DNA from: Novosphingobium chloroacetimidivorans
Lineage (GTDB): Bacteria; Pseudomonadota; Alphaproteobacteria; Sphingomonadales; Sphingomonadaceae
Assembly: GCF_014204535.1 (NCBI RefSeq)
Contig: NZ_JACHLR010000011.1
Span: forward strand, 1-64,000
DNA: 64,000 nt
Direction of reading: 5' to 3'
The translations under genes and the position numbers were made by a program. This document shows, piece by piece, positions 47,795 through 57,292 of this stretch (its first letter is position 1; each line of letters starts with the position of its first letter). The notes under the pieces are model-generated. The model did no database searches, was not told where the DNA came from, and saw nothing but the letters and a program-made list of their open reading frames with translations.

Positions 47795-47811
47795 ATGCTG
47801 CATCGCAACAT
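47795..47811. promoter_or_regulatory. PhaR-like operator candidate
   Basis: ATGCTGC-ATC-GCAACAT, an inverted repeat with one mismatch. The PHB regulator PhaR of alphaproteobacteria binds CTGC-N3-GCAG sites; here the core is CTGC-ATC-GCAA. It lies 19-35 bases before the patatin start and near a TATGCT -10-like element. Its place in front of two PHB-linked genes supports the call. Confidence 0.4.
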
Positions 47812-47829
47812 CAGGGGCGCGGCCTCCGT

Positions 47830-48993
47830 ATGAACCAGCCTGACGGTCAGCATCCACCACAGACTGCACTCGTGCTGCAAGGCGGTGGCGCATTGGGCGC
47901 CTACCAGGCGGGTGTGTACGAAGCGCTCGCCGGCACCGAGCTCCAACCCGACTGGATCGCCGGCATCTCGATCGGCGCGATCAACGCCGCGATCATTGCC
48001 GGCAATCCGGCCGAGCGCCGCGTCGAGCGCCTGCGCACGTTCTGGGACCGCGTTTCGGGTGAGCTGCAGTTCCGGCTCGACAGTCCGCAAGGCTTCGCAC
48101 GCCGCGCCTTCAACGAGGCTTCGGCGGTCTACGCCGCAAGCCTGGGCGTCCCCGGCTTCTTCACCCCGCGCTTTCCCCCGCTCCTTCCGGAATGGCCCGC
48201 CGAACTTGACCGCCTGAGCTACTACGACACCGCGCCTTTGCGCACGACGCTGCTGGAGCTGGTCGATTTCGACCTGCTGAACCGCGGGCCGATCCGCTTC
48301 AGCATCGGCGCGGTCAACGTGCTGAACGGCAACTTCGTCTATTTCGACAACCGCGAGCACACGATCGGGCCCGAGCACGTCATGGCGTCGGGCGCGCTGC
48401 CCCCGGGTTTCGCGCCGGTGAAGATCGGGGACGACTGGTTCTGGGACGGCGGCCTGGTGTCCAACACGCCGCTGCAATACGTGCTCGACGCTCGCCCCGC
48501 TTGTGAGCTGACCGTATTCCAGGTCGACCTGTTCAGTTCGCGCGGAGTGGTCCCGCGCACCATGGCCGATGTCGCTCAGCGTGAGAAGGACATCCGGTAT
48601 TCGAGCCGAACCCGGCTCAACACCGATCAGTCCAAGAAGCTGCAGAAGCTGCACGCCGCCGCGCGCCGACTGGCCAAGCGCCTGCCGGATGAGCTGCGCG
48701 ACGATCCGGACCTGCGCACCCTGCTGAACCACGAGCCGGAAGGCTCGGTGGCGATCATGCACCTCATCAACCGCTGCGCTTCTTATGAGAGCGCGTCCAA
48801 GGACTACGAGTTCTCGCGGTTGACGGTGAACGAGCACTGGAGCGACGGGTACGAGGACGCCGCGTATTCGCTCGCCCATCCAGACTGGATCGGCCGCACG
48901 CATGCGGGCGACGCCATCACCACCTTCGACCTTGCCGGCGACCGTCCACGCCAGACAGGCGCGCTGGGGTCCAACTTAGGAGAATGCGCATGA
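47830..48993 (+). CDS. patatin-like phospholipase (DUF3734 type)
   Basis: 387 residues. The patatin domain has the oxyanion loop [20 protein letters not shown], nucleophile elbow [18 protein letters not shown] (GxSxG) and the catalytic Asp in [15 protein letters not shown] (DGG). The C-terminal DUF3734 region includes [20 protein letters not shown] and YDFSRLT-like [19 protein letters not shown]. Proteins of this type are commonly encoded with 3-hydroxybutyrate dehydrogenase, as here (4-bp overlap), and are linked to polyhydroxybutyrate granules. Lipase or esterase activity is inferred. Confidence 0.9.
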   Translation: MNQPDGQHPPQTALVLQGGGALGAYQAGVYEALAGTELQPDWIAGISIGAINAAIIAGNPAERRVERLRTFWDRVSGELQFRLDSPQGFARRAFNEASAVYAASLGVPGFFTPRFPPLLPEWPAELDRLSYYDTAPLRTTLLELVDFDLLNRGPIRFSIGAVNVLNGNFVYFDNREHTIGPEHVMASGALPPGFAPVKIGDDWFWDGGLVSNTPLQYVLDARPACELTVFQVDLFSSRGVVPRTMADVAQREKDIRYSSRTRLNTDQSKKLQKLHAAARRLAKRLPDELRDDPDLRTLLNHEPEGSVAIMHLINRCASYESASKDYEFSRLTVNEHWSDGYEDAAYSLAHPDWIGRTHAGDAITTFDLAGDRPRQTGALGSNLGECA

Positions 48994-49772
48994 AGCTGAA
49001 GGACAAGAGCTGCATCGTCACCGGCGCGGCAAGCGGCATCGGCAATGCCATCGCGCATCGCTTCGCCTCGGAAGGCGGCAAGGTCGCGATCGCGGACCTC
49101 AACCAGGATGCCGCGCAGAAGGCAGCCGACGAGATCAAGGCGAAGTACGGCACCGATGCGCTTGCCATCGCCATGGACGTGACCAGCGAGCAGCAGGTCG
49201 ATGCCGGCGTCGCGCAAGTGGTCTCCGCCTGGGGCGGGGTCGACGTACTGGTCAGCAATGCGGGCATCCAGATCGTCAATCCGGTCGAAAACTACGCCTT
49301 CGCCGACTGGAAGAAGATGCTCGCCATCCACCTCGACGGTGCGTTCCTCACCTCCAAGGCCGTGCTGCCGCACATGTATGCGAAGGGTTCAGGCTCGATC
49401 CTGTTCATGGGCTCGGTGCACTCCAAGGAGGCCAGTCCGCTCAAGAGCGCATATGTCACCGCCAAGCACGGCCTGCTCGGTCTCGCGCGCGTGATCGCCA
49501 AGGAAGGCGGCAAGAAGGGCGTGCGCACCAACGTGATCTGCCCCGGCTTCGTGCGCACGCCGCTGGTGGACAAGCAGATCCCGGAGCAGGCCAAGGAGCT
49601 GGGCATCTCCGAGGACGAGGTGGTCAAGAAGGTCATGCTCGGACAGACCGTCGATGGCGAGTTCACAACGGTCGAGGACATCGCGGAAGTCGCGCTGTTC
49701 TTCGCCGGGTTCGAGACCAATGCACTGAACGGCCAGTCGCTGATCGCGAGCCACGGCTGGTTCATGGAGTGA
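48990..49772 (+). CDS. D-3-hydroxybutyrate dehydrogenase (SDR)
   Basis: 260-residue classical SDR that interconverts 3-hydroxybutyrate and acetoacetate during PHB turnover. [20 protein letters not shown] is the NAD site, [20 protein letters not shown] carries the NAG motif and the substrate-contacting Gln, and [20 protein letters not shown] contains catalytic Ser, Tyr and Lys plus the family's His. [20 protein letters not shown] is the substrate lid typical of BdhA enzymes. ATG 48990 is used because TAGGAG lies 8 bases upstream; it overlaps the patatin stop. Confidence 0.92.
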   Translation: MKLKDKSCIVTGAASGIGNAIAHRFASEGGKVAIADLNQDAAQKAADEIKAKYGTDALAIAMDVTSEQQVDAGVAQVVSAWGGVDVLVSNAGIQIVNPVENYAFADWKKMLAIHLDGAFLTSKAVLPHMYAKGSGSILFMGSVHSKEASPLKSAYVTAKHGLLGLARVIAKEGGKKGVRTNVICPGFVRTPLVDKQIPEQAKELGISEDEVVKKVMLGQTVDGEFTTVEDIAEVALFFAGFETNALNGQSLIASHGWFME

Positions 49773-49803
49773 ACGGACCGCCGTTCACTCAACTCCCCTT
49801 TCC

Positions 49804-49892
49804 CGTCGTCCCCGCGAAGGCGGGGACCCCGCTTGTTCTTCCGAACTCGTCGTATGCGGCAAGAAGCGGGGCCCCCGCCGCCGCGGGGGCTA
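49804..49892. repeat. paired palindromes (TCCCCGCGAAGGCGGGGA family), second copy
   Basis: It begins GTCCCCGCGAAGGCGGGGAC, then CCCGCTTGTTCTTCC, and mirrors this on the right with AAGAAGCGGGGCCCCCGCC and CGCGGGGGC. The layout is identical to the unit at 14826-14922, while the central 20 bases differ. Lies between the 3-hydroxybutyrate dehydrogenase gene and rluE. Confidence 0.85.
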
Positions 49893-49933
49893 CAGGGGTG
49901 TAGGGCGGTCCAGTAATCCGCTAAGCCGCCACC

Positions 49934-50482
49934 ATGTCCCGCCTGATCCTCTTCAACAAGCCGTTCGGCGTCCTCAGCCAGTTTACCGACCGGGGCACCG
50001 ACGGGGCCCGGGCCACGCTATCCGATTACATCGATGTGCCGGGCGTCTACCCCGCCGGGCGCCTCGATCGTGACAGCGAAGGGCTGCTGCTGCTCACCGA
50101 CGATGGCCGCCTCCAGGCGCGCATCGCCGACCCACGCTTCAAGCTGGCCAAGACCTACCTGGTGCAGGTCGAGGGCGAACCGGGCGACGACGCGCTTGCC
50201 GCCCTTCGCCATGGTGTCATGCTGAACGACGGGCCTACGCGTCCGGCGGAGGCGGAGCGGATCGCCGATCCCGGGCTTTGGCTGCGCGATCCGCCGGTGC
50301 GGTTCCGCAAGTCCGTGCCCGATTGCTGGATCCGCCTGACGATCCGCGAGGGTCGCAATCGCCAGGTGCGGCGGATGACGGCCGCGGTGGGGCACCCCAC
50401 CCTGCGCCTGGTGCGTGAGCAGATCGGAGCATGGACGCTGTCAGACTTGATGCCGGGCGAGTGGCGCGAAGCACAAGCTTGA
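49934..50482 (+). CDS. rluE: 23S rRNA pseudouridine synthase, RluE type
   Basis: 182 residues, lacking the S4 domain of RsuA-like relatives, as in Rlu[19 protein letters not shown] is the opening, [20 protein letters not shown] carries the catalytic Asp, [11 protein letters not shown] follows, and the closing motif is [20 protein letters not shown] with [14 protein letters not shown]. Predicted to modify U2457-equivalent of 23S rRNA. Stands alone between two repeat units. Confidence 0.9.
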   Translation: MSRLILFNKPFGVLSQFTDRGTDGARATLSDYIDVPGVYPAGRLDRDSEGLLLLTDDGRLQARIADPRFKLAKTYLVQVEGEPGDDALAALRHGVMLNDGPTRPAEAERIADPGLWLRDPPVRFRKSVPDCWIRLTIREGRNRQVRRMTAAVGHPTLRLVREQIGAWTLSDLMPGEWREAQA

Positions 50483-50488
50483 AGGCCG

Positions 50489-50600
50489 ATGTCGTTCCGG
50501 GCTCGACCCGGGACCGGTTGCGGCAGAGCACAGCCTCTCGTGAAGCTCCCGAGAACTCGCCAGCTGGCGAAACCGGTCCCAGCTCGAGCCCGGGATAATC
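50489..50600. repeat. paired palindromes (CCGGGCTCGACCCGGGACCGG family)
   Basis: The left arm GTCGTTCCGGGCTCGACCCG plus GGACCGGTT is inverted on the right as CCGGTCCCAGCTCGAGCCCG plus GGATAATC, about 50 bp apart. It lies between the convergent rluE and gltX genes and may serve as their bidirectional terminator. Confidence 0.85.
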
Positions 50601-50603
50601 GTG

Positions 50604-51932
50604 CTACGCGAGCTTGAGCCGCTCCAACGCCCGATCCCGCCCGATCAGTGGCAGCAGCGTCGCCATGTCGGGCCCGTGATCCATGCCCGTCAGCGCTTGC
50701 CGCAAGGGCAGGAACAGGGCCTTGCCCTTGCGCCCGGTGCTTGCCTTCAGCGCGCCGGTCAGTGCGTGCCAGGGGTCCTCGCCCCAGTTCTCGTCCGCCA
50801 CTTGCGCCGCCTGCGCAAGATAGGCGCGATCCTCGTCCGAGAAAGACATGGGCGCGATCGGCCCGGTCACCACCTGCCACCAGTCGGCCGCTTCATGGAC
50901 GTGCGAAAGGTTCGGCCGCACGGCCTCCCAGGCGCTCGCATCCATGCCCTCGGGCAGCCGGTCCGCGACTGCGTCGTATGCCAGTGCATGCACGATCGCG
51001 GCGTTCACCCGCTCGAGCTCCGCCTCGTCGAACCGCGCTGGTGCCCGGCCGAAGTGCGACAGGTCGAACGCCGCCGCCAGCGCCTCGGCATCAAGCGAGG
51101 TATCGATCGGGTCGCTCGTTCCCAGCCGCGCGAGGAGCGAGACCAATGCGGCCGGCTCGATACCGATCTCGCGGAAGTGGGCAATCCCCAGCGATCCAAG
51201 GCGCTTGGACAGCTTGCCCTCGGCCCCGGTCAGCAGCGCCTCGTGCGCGAAGCGGGGAAGCGGCGCGCCCAATGCTTCAAACATCTGCACTTGCGTGGCG
51301 GTATTGGAAACATGGTCTTCGCCGCGCAGCACATCGGTCACGCCCATGGCGACATCGTCGATCACCGAGGGCAGCATGTAGAGCCATGAGCGGTCGGCTC
51401 GGCGCACCACCGGGTCGGACATCTGCGCGGGATCGAACTTCTGCGGCCCGCGGATGCCGTCCTCCCAACTGATCGGCGCATCGCGGTCGAGCAGGAAGCG
51501 CCAGTGCGGCATGTCGCCCTCCGCGATCCGCCGCATCCGCTCGACCTCGGGGATTTGCAGCGCCGCGCGGTCGTAGACCGGCGGCAGTCCGCGGCCGAGC
51601 AGCACCTTGCGCTTGAGCTCCAGTTCCTGCGGCGTCTCCCAGCATGGATACACGCGGCCCGCATCGGCAAGGCGGGCGAATGCCTCCTCGTAGATGTCGA
51701 AGCGCTGCGATTGGCGCTCCTCGCCATCGGGCACGATGCCCAGCCAGGCGAGGTCGGCGCGGATCGCATGGACGTACTCCTCGCGACTCCGCTCGGCATC
51801 GGTATCGTCGATGCGCAGCAGGAAGCGGCCACCATGGTGCTTTGCCAAGAGCCAGTTGTGCAGCGCCGCGCGCACGTTGCCGACGTGAAGGTTGCCGGTG
51901 GGTGAAGGCGCGAAGCGGGTGACGATGGTCAT
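50604..51932 (-). CDS. gltX: glutamyl-tRNA synthetase, GltX2 type
   Basis: 442 residues, class I synthetase. TRFAPSPTGNLHVGNVRAAL contains the HIGH-equivalent (HVGN) motif, and GKLSKRLGSLGI the KMSKS-equivalent motif. FLLRIDDTDAERSREEYV and DVLRGEDHVSNTATQVQMFE are glutamate- and tRNA-site segments. The length and HVGN sequence match the second, shorter GluRS of alphaproteobacteria, which may charge tRNA-Gln as a non-discriminating or specialised enzyme. A canonical GltX would be elsewhere. ATG 51932. Confidence 0.93.
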   Translation of the reverse strand: MTIVTRFAPSPTGNLHVGNVRAALHNWLLAKHHGGRFLLRIDDTDAERSREEYVHAIRADLAWLGIVPDGEERQSQRFDIYEEAFARLADAGRVYPCWETPQELELKRKVLLGRGLPPVYDRAALQIPEVERMRRIAEGDMPHWRFLLDRDAPISWEDGIRGPQKFDPAQMSDPVVRRADRSWLYMLPSVIDDVAMGVTDVLRGEDHVSNTATQVQMFEALGAPLPRFAHEALLTGAEGKLSKRLGSLGIAHFREIGIEPAALVSLLARLGTSDPIDTSLDAEALAAAFDLSHFGRAPARFDEAELERVNAAIVHALAYDAVADRLPEGMDASAWEAVRPNLSHVHEAADWWQVVTGPIAPMSFSDEDRAYLAQAAQVADENWGEDPWHALTGALKASTGRKGKALFLPLRQALTGMDHGPDMATLLPLIGRDRALERLKLA

Positions 51933-51977
51933 GAGGCGCGGATTACGAGCCGCCGCCGATGAGGTCAAATCCGGCGC

Positions 51978-52730
51978 TCAGGAAGACAGGCGCAGATAGG
52001 CGACCACGCGCGAACCGAAGTCTCCCGAAGCAAACGCGATCCGCCGGTCGACTTCGCGGGACCGGATCGAGGTGTCGGAATAGCGCACCCCGACCGCCAA
52101 GGGGCCGCGTGCGTGCTCTATGCCGAGGTGATGATCGGTGTAGCTGCCGCCGGGCCGCAAGCGCCAGGCGCGCGGCCGCTCCCGGTCCGAGCCGCTGGTG
52201 TGGCCCAAGCCGCCGTAGAGCGTCAGGGCGGTCCCAGGAATGCCCAGCGATCCTTGTGCTTCCAGGTGCAGGTTGCTTCCGCCGATCGCCTTCTGCGAAG
52301 GCGCGAAGTCAGCACCGAGGACCAACTGCGCAGGACCGATCGTGTGCGCGACTTCGCCCGTGATCTCCCCGAAAGACATGCCCGCGCGGCCGACGAAGAT
52401 GTTGCCGCGTGCTCCGGCGGCGATGGTCCAGCCCCCGCTCGTCAGGGCATATCGGGGCGCGATGGTTATTCCCACATCCGCGCCACCGTGCCGCGAGGAC
52501 TCGCGAAGGGTGACCGCTTCGGCCGCCACCGTCAGGTCATAGGTGATGGGGATGGAAGCGGAGACGCCGAGCGCTGCCTTCCCGTCGCTCCAGCTCAAGC
52601 CCCGTTCACGCCAGTCCGTGGCCGCCTCGATCGCGACCTGGGCTGACTGGGTGGACTGCGCGTGTGCCGGTGCTGCCGCCAGGAACGCCCCGGCGGCAGT
52701 CGAAAGAAGGCGGCCTGCGGTGATGCGCAA
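51978..52730 (-). CDS. TorF-family putative porin
   Basis: 250 residues. Signal peptide MRITAGRLLSTAAGAFLAAA, cleaved after AHA. The mature protein is rich in alternating beta strands (VAIEAATDWRERGLSWSDGK, LTVAAEAVTLRESSRHGGAD, YALTSGGWTIAAGARGNIF) and ends in a strand VVAYLRLSS. Tandem short barrels with the TDWRERGLS opening are typical of the TorF (gcw_chp) outer-membrane family. Follows a secreted hypothetical protein by 8 bp, so the pair is one operon. Substrate unknown. Confidence 0.75.
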   Translation of the reverse strand: MRITAGRLLSTAAGAFLAAAPAHAQSTQSAQVAIEAATDWRERGLSWSDGKAALGVSASIPITYDLTVAAEAVTLRESSRHGGADVGITIAPRYALTSGGWTIAAGARGNIFVGRAGMSFGEITGEVAHTIGPAQLVLGADFAPSQKAIGGSNLHLEAQGSLGIPGTALTLYGGLGHTSGSDRERPRAWRLRPGGSYTDHHLGIEHARGPLAVGVRYSDTSIRSREVDRRIAFASGDFGSRVVAYLRLSS

Positions 52731-52738
52731 GGGAAGCC

Positions 52739-53170
52739 TCAGTTCGCCGCGAAGTGATGGGCGCTGTCGATGGCGGCGAGCGCCGCCGTACGATCGGCCG
52801 CTGCGGAGCGGGCCAAGTGGGTTGCGATGGCGCCTGCCTTGGCGGCGACCACCTTGGCGGCATCCCCGTCACGCCCATGGCACGATCCGGGCAGATGCTG
52901 CTGGAAGGTCTCGCTACCCGGAAGCATCGCCTTCAATTCCTGGCCCTGCCCGCCCGCGATCACGCGCTCGACCGAGACGCGCGCATTGACGACGCAGCGC
53001 TGCGTGCTGGGGCGAGGCCCGGCCGACATGCCCACCACCCGCATGCTGGTTTCCACGTGCGGCTTGTAGTCGACACGATAGGTCGCACCGCGGTGTTCGA
53101 TCGGGATCGAGTGAACAGGCTGCGCTGCAGGAACGAGCATGGCAGTGGCGGCAAGTGCGAGTAAGCTCAC
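52739..53170 (-). CDS. secreted protein of unknown function
   Basis: 143 residues from GTG 53170, chosen because AAGGGAGA precedes it and it places a clean signal peptide (SLLALAATAMLVPAAQP) at the N-terminus. The mature part contains STQRCVVNARVSVERVI and LPGSCHGRDGDAAKVVAAKA, with two cysteines that could pair in the periplasm. The tail is alanine-rich and helical (AARSAAADRTAALAAIDSA). I do not recognise the family. Co-transcribed with the porin, so perhaps an envelope function. Confidence 0.65.
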   Translation of the reverse strand: MSLLALAATAMLVPAAQPVHSIPIEHRGATYRVDYKPHVETSMRVVGMSAGPRPSTQRCVVNARVSVERVIAGGQGQELKAMLPGSETFQQHLPGSCHGRDGDAAKVVAAKAGAIATHLARSAAADRTAALAAIDSAHHFAAN

Positions 53171-53329
53171 GATTGTCTCCCTTAATGACCGCCTAGTTTT
53201 TAGGCAGCTCTGCATCGAAAATGTGCACAGGGGAGCTAGGCCGTCGATGCTTCCGTATTGTTGCTGGAATTTCGCAGCACGTGTCTGTCTGCAAGTATGG
53301 GGAGCGGCCTTGCCGCTCCCCAGCCTGCA

Positions 53330-55495
53330 TCAGCCTCGCTTCGCAGCCTGACCCGCAAGGAACCCGGCCGCGTCGAGGTCAATCTTGAACTCACGCTCCC
53401 AGACACGCAGCTTGGCGCAGCTTTCGAGGAAGCCCTCGGCAGAGGCCTTGTCGCCCAGCGGGATGAAGCCTTCGTCCATGTCCTTCTCCTGCACCCCGGC
53501 ACGCTCGATGAAGGGCAGCGCCACATCGGTGTAGCCGATGTACTTGCAGTGCGCGAACGCATCGGAGACGAAGTCCTTGGCCGTCTTGTCCTCCGCCAGC
53601 AACTTCGCGCCGTCCGCCGAGACCACCAGCGCAACCGCGTCGTAGAGGATAGATGGACCACCATCGATCTTCTGCTTGGCCTCGGCGATCGTGCCGTCGT
53701 CCAGCGTGGCACCGGCGATCTTGGGCGCGATGATCTCGTAGACCGCACCTTGCGCCTTCACCGCCTCGGCCAGCGTCTTCACCAGAGCGGCAGAGGCGCC
53801 GTCCGTGACGAGGATGCCGAGCTTGCGACCCGAGAAGCTCTCCGGCCCGCGCGCGACGATGCTGAGCGCGGGCGATGGCGGCAGATCGGTGCGCGGCTCG
53901 ACCGCAGCCTTTGCCTTCGGCGGCAGCTTGGTAAGCCCGAGGCCGTCGGCGACCACCGTCGCCAGCGTCTCGTCGATGTTCAGCAGGTGGCCGACCATCT
54001 TCTCGCGGATGTCCACCCGCTCGACTTTCGACAGTTCGAACACCAGCGCGTCGCCGATGTGCTTCTGCTCGATCGGCTCCTGGCTGATGAAGAACTGGCG
54101 TGCCTGGCTGTAGTGATCGGCGAAACTGGGCGAGCGTACCTGCGCCTTTCGGCCGTTTTCCTCGGCGGCGAAGTGCTTGTAGCCGGTGGTGGGGGATTCA
54201 CGCGGGTTGTTCTCGCCCCGCTCCCAGCTGTTGGGCTCGTAGTTCACGCGGCCCTTGGGGTTGCGCATCGCCATGTGCCCGTCCTGCTGGAAGTTGTGCA
54301 CCGGGCAACCCTTGGGCTGGTTGATCGGGATATGCGTGAAGTTGGGCGAGCCCAGGCGCTTCAGCTGCGTATCGAGATACGAGAAGTTGCGCCCCTGAAG
54401 CAGCGGATCGTTGGTAAAACCGATGCCGGGCACCACGTTCTGCGTGCAGAACGCAACCTGCTCGGTTTCGGCGAAGAAGTTGTCGACGTGCGCGTCGAGC
54501 ACGAACGTGCCGATCTTGCGAACGGGGATCTGCTCTTCCGGGATGATCTTGGTCGCGTCGAGCACGTCGAATTCGAAACTGTCGGCGAACTTGTCATCGA
54601 ACAGCTGAACGCCCAGATCCCACTCGGGCGGAGTGTCCAGATCGATGGCGTCCCACAAGTCGCGGCGATGGAAGTCGGGATCGGCGCCGTTCAGCTTCAC
54701 CGCTTCGTTCCACATAACCGACTGCAGGCCCTGCTTGGGCTTGAAGTGGAACTTAACGTAAGTCCCCTTGCCCTCGGCATTGATCAGACGGAAGGTGTGA
54801 ACGCCAAAGCCTTCGATCGTGCGGAACGAGCGTGGGATCGTGCGATCGGACATGATCCACATGACCATGTGCATCGATTCCGGCGTCAAGCTGATGAAAT
54901 CCCAGAAGTTGTCGTGCGCGGTCTGCGCCTGCGGGAAGCCGCGATCGGGCTCCTGCTTGGCGGCGTGGATCAGGTCGGGGAACTTGATCGCGTCCTGGAT
55001 GAAGAACACCGGAATGTTGTTGCCGACGATGTCCCAGTTGCCTTCCTTGGTGTAGAACTTGGCGGCGAAGCCGCGCACGTCCCGCGCCAGATCCGGCGAG
55101 CCCTTGTTGCCCGCGACGGTGGAGAAGCGCACGAACATTTGCGTGTTCTCGCCGACCTCGGTCAGCACTTTGGCGACGGTGTAGTCTTCCAGGCTCTCGG
55201 TCAGCGTGAAGGTACCATGGACGCCGAAGCCACGGGCATGGACCACGCGCTCCGGAATGCGCTCATGGTCGAAGTGGAACATCTTCTCGCGGAAGTGGAA
55301 ATCCTCGAGCAGCGCTGGGCCGCGCTCGCCGACCTTGAGGGTGTTCTGGTCGTCGGCAACGGGGATGCCCTGCTGGGTGGTGAGCACGGTGTCATCCGGC
55401 CCTGCAATCTGGTGGAGCTCGCCGCCCGAGCCCACTTGCGTTTCGAAGGTCTGGGCAGCGCCCTTGGCGCCGGTGTCTTCGCCGATCTTGGTCAT
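53330..55495 (-). CDS. katE: catalase HPII, clade II (large subunit)
   Basis: 721 residues. Haem catalase with C-terminal flavodoxin/GATase-like domain. Motifs: [20 protein letters not shown], the active-site His in [54 protein letters not shown] (Asn), and the proximal haem Tyr region [20 protein letters not shown]. From about residue 560 [20 protein letters not shown] begins the extra C-terminal domain that only large-subunit catalases have. An EcfG-type promoter lies about 55 bases upstream, implying stationary-phase and stress induction. Confidence 0.95.
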   Translation of the reverse strand: MTKIGEDTGAKGAAQTFETQVGSGGELHQIAGPDDTVLTTQQGIPVADDQNTLKVGERGPALLEDFHFREKMFHFDHERIPERVVHARGFGVHGTFTLTESLEDYTVAKVLTEVGENTQMFVRFSTVAGNKGSPDLARDVRGFAAKFYTKEGNWDIVGNNIPVFFIQDAIKFPDLIHAAKQEPDRGFPQAQTAHDNFWDFISLTPESMHMVMWIMSDRTIPRSFRTIEGFGVHTFRLINAEGKGTYVKFHFKPKQGLQSVMWNEAVKLNGADPDFHRRDLWDAIDLDTPPEWDLGVQLFDDKFADSFEFDVLDATKIIPEEQIPVRKIGTFVLDAHVDNFFAETEQVAFCTQNVVPGIGFTNDPLLQGRNFSYLDTQLKRLGSPNFTHIPINQPKGCPVHNFQQDGHMAMRNPKGRVNYEPNSWERGENNPRESPTTGYKHFAAEENGRKAQVRSPSFADHYSQARQFFISQEPIEQKHIGDALVFELSKVERVDIREKMVGHLLNIDETLATVVADGLGLTKLPPKAKAAVEPRTDLPPSPALSIVARGPESFSGRKLGILVTDGASAALVKTLAEAVKAQGAVYEIIAPKIAGATLDDGTIAEAKQKIDGGPSILYDAVALVVSADGAKLLAEDKTAKDFVSDAFAHCKYIGYTDVALPFIERAGVQEKDMDEGFIPLGDKASAEGFLESCAKLRVWEREFKIDLDAAGFLAGQAAKRG

Positions 55496-55554
55496 GGTTG
55501 CGTTCCTCGCTGGGATGCGCGCCGCCAACGGCGGTTCGACGCATACCGGGAAGC

Positions 55555-55580
55555 AACGGGGCGGGTGGGGTCGATGTTCC
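55555..55580 (-). promoter_or_regulatory. EcfG (general stress response) promoter of katE
   Basis: On the minus strand GGAAC, a 17-base spacer, then CGTT: the exact consensus of EcfG-type sigma factors in alphaproteobacteria. It is correctly oriented and about 60 bases upstream of the katE ATG. Catalases are typical members of this regulon. The rest of the gap between katE and the lipoprotein gene (55496-55893) holds only a terminator and no gene. Confidence 0.7.
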
Positions 55581-55763
55581 CTGATGACCGTTAAAATACA
55601 GGTACTTGGATGCTGATCTAAGTTAATCGCATGAAAGTCGGCTGGCGCTGCGCACCGGTCAATTGCTTGACTTGAGTACGCTCGGCCTGAGGCGGCAGGA
55701 TGTACGCACGCAGCAGATTGCCTTCCACTCGCATGCCTATCGACCGCATCAACCGAAAGACGC

Positions 55764-55794
55764 AAAAAAAGCTCTGCCGGAACACCGGAAGAGC
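55764..55794 (-). terminator. Rho-independent terminator
   Basis: On the minus strand GCTCTTCCGG and CCGGCAGAGC pair around TGTT, followed by TTTTTTT. It lies 100 bp downstream of the small lipoprotein gene, and no other gene on this strand could use it. Confidence 0.8.
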
Positions 55795-55893
55795 CGCAAG
55801 CCGCATCGAGCGGCCATCCGGACCTACAGAACAGGTCCGAAGATACGATCGGGGGCCAGCGACGCGACGAGCGCGCAGCGGCCCCCGGCCGGA

Positions 55894-56106
55894 TTACATC
55901 GCTGCGTCGGAAGCAGCGCTGGATGCCATGCCTTCTTCGGCGGTGGCAGCCGAGTCAGTCGCCATCGGGTCGGCAGCCAGAGTTTCCTCGGGCATGGTCT
56001 CGACGCTGTCGGTGGCGGTGGCTTCAGTCGGCGTTTCCGAGCTGCCGCAAGCGGCGAGAGCCAGAGCGGCGGCCGACGCGAATGCGGCGTAAGCGATCTT
56101 CTTCAT
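55894..56106 (-). CDS. small lipoprotein, low-complexity
   Basis: 70 residues from ATG 56106, with AAGGGG upstream. The N-terminus is a lipoprotein signal ([20 protein letters not shown], lipobox ALAAC). The mature 50 residues are almost only Ala, Ser, Thr, Glu, Asp and Met (for example [20 protein letters not shown]), negatively charged and probably disordered. Small lipoproteins of this composition are common in sphingomonads; no function is known. It has its own terminator and lies divergent from the methionine operon. Confidence 0.7.
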   Translation of the reverse strand: MKKIAYAAFASAAALALAACGSSETPTEATATDSVETMPEETLAADPMATDSAATAEEGMASSAASDAAM

Positions 56107-56259
56107 GCGAATCCCCTTGCATTGTTTGGCGCAGGCGCCAACGCTTGCAGGCAAGCCTGCGGCGCACTGTGTAGACGAGTGCATGGTGCAACGCAAACGG
56201 GAATAATCCGCACCTTAGGGCGAGAGTGGGGTGTGTGATTACACGGGTTTGCAGCGCCC

Positions 56260-56288
56260 TTGCCGACATATAAAGAAATCTTTATATG
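56260..56288 (+). promoter_or_regulatory. promoter with overlapping SahR-like operator of the methionine operon
   Basis: TTGCCG at 56260-56265, 17-bp spacer, TATATG at 56283-56288; transcription would start close to the ATG at 56297. A perfect palindrome, CATATAAAGA-AA-TCTTTATATG (56267-56288), covers the spacer and the -10. A site of this form is the expected operator for an ArsR-type regulator of S-adenosylhomocysteine/methionine metabolism, and the first gene of the operon is such a regulator. This implies autorepression of the whole operon. Confidence 0.7.
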
Positions 56289-56296
56289 CACTCGCA

Positions 56297-57292
56297 ATGC
56301 GACTGGAACCCCTCCTCAAGGCGTTGGCCGATCCCACCCGGCTGCGCATCATGCGCCTGCTCGCGCATATGGAGCTGGCGGTAGGGGAGCTCGCGCAGGT
56401 GCTCGGCCAGAGCCAGCCGCGAGTCTCGCGGCACATCCGCATCTTGTGCGATGCAGCGTTGGCCGAGCGGCGCAAGGAAGGCAGCTGGGTGTTTCTTCGT
56501 GCGGCCATTTCCGAAGGCGGCGCCCCGCCGCTCGGCGCCGCGACAGCGCGCCTGCTCACCGTTTCGGAAAGCGACGATGCCGCCTTTGCCGCCCGCTGCG
56601 CCGAGGATCGCCGCCACCTCGCCGCGATCCGGGCCAGCCGTCAGGCCAGCGCCGAAGCCTACTTCGCGCGCCACGCGGGCGACTGGGATACCCTGCGCTC
56701 GCTCCACAGCCCCGACCTTCCGGTCGAGGAAGCGCTCGCCGTGATGCTGGGCGAAGGCTCGCTCGGCACGCTGCTGGATGTCGGCACCGGCACCGGCCGC
56801 ATGGCCGAGCTGTTCGCACCTCGTGCCGAGCGTGTCGCCGCGCTCGACAAGAGTCCGGAGATGCTCCGGGTCGCGCGGGCCCGATTGGACAAGCTGCCGT
56901 CGGGGACGGTCGATCTCGTGCAGGGGGATTTCACCGCCCTCCCCTTTGCCGAAGGTCAGTTCGAAACCGTCCTGTTCCACCAGGTGCTGCACTATGCGCA
57001 GGAGCCGCAGCACGTGCTGGCCGAGGCGTCCCGCGTGACGCGCGAAGGCGGGCAGCTGGCCATCGTCGACTTTGCCGCGCACGATCGCGAGGAATTGCGC
57101 GAGCGCCACGCCCATGCCCGCCTCGGCTTCACCGACGAGCAGATGCTCGGCTTTTTCGCCGACGCGGGCTTTGCCGGGCAGGCCGTGCGCGCCTTGCCCG
57201 GACAATCGCTGACGGTGAAGATTTGGACCGCGCGCAAGAGCGCGGCGGCGCAGGGTGCGGATGCACGCCTGCTGGAACGGGAAGAGGGATGA
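56297..57292 (+). CDS. ArsR-family regulator fused to SAM-dependent methyltransferase domain
   Basis: 331 residues. Residues 1-90 form an ArsR winged helix: LLKALADPTRLRIMRLLAHM, then GELAQVLGQSQPRVSRHIRI, without metal-binding cysteines. Residues 140-330 are a class I methyltransferase fold with motif I LLDVGTGTGRMAELFAPRAE, ALDKSPEMLRVARARLD and VLFHQVLHYAQEPQHVLAEA. The SAM-like pocket is likely used to sense SAM or S-adenosylhomocysteine rather than for catalysis (inference). It lies directly upstream of metF, with overlapping stop and start, and directly downstream of a perfect palindrome. Confidence 0.88.
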   Translation: MRLEPLLKALADPTRLRIMRLLAHMELAVGELAQVLGQSQPRVSRHIRILCDAALAERRKEGSWVFLRAAISEGGAPPLGAATARLLTVSESDDAAFAARCAEDRRHLAAIRASRQASAEAYFARHAGDWDTLRSLHSPDLPVEEALAVMLGEGSLGTLLDVGTGTGRMAELFAPRAERVAALDKSPEMLRVARARLDKLPSGTVDLVQGDFTALPFAEGQFETVLFHQVLHYAQEPQHVLAEASRVTREGGQLAIVDFAAHDREELRERHAHARLGFTDEQMLGFFADAGFAGQAVRALPGQSLTVKIWTARKSAAAQGADARLLEREEG

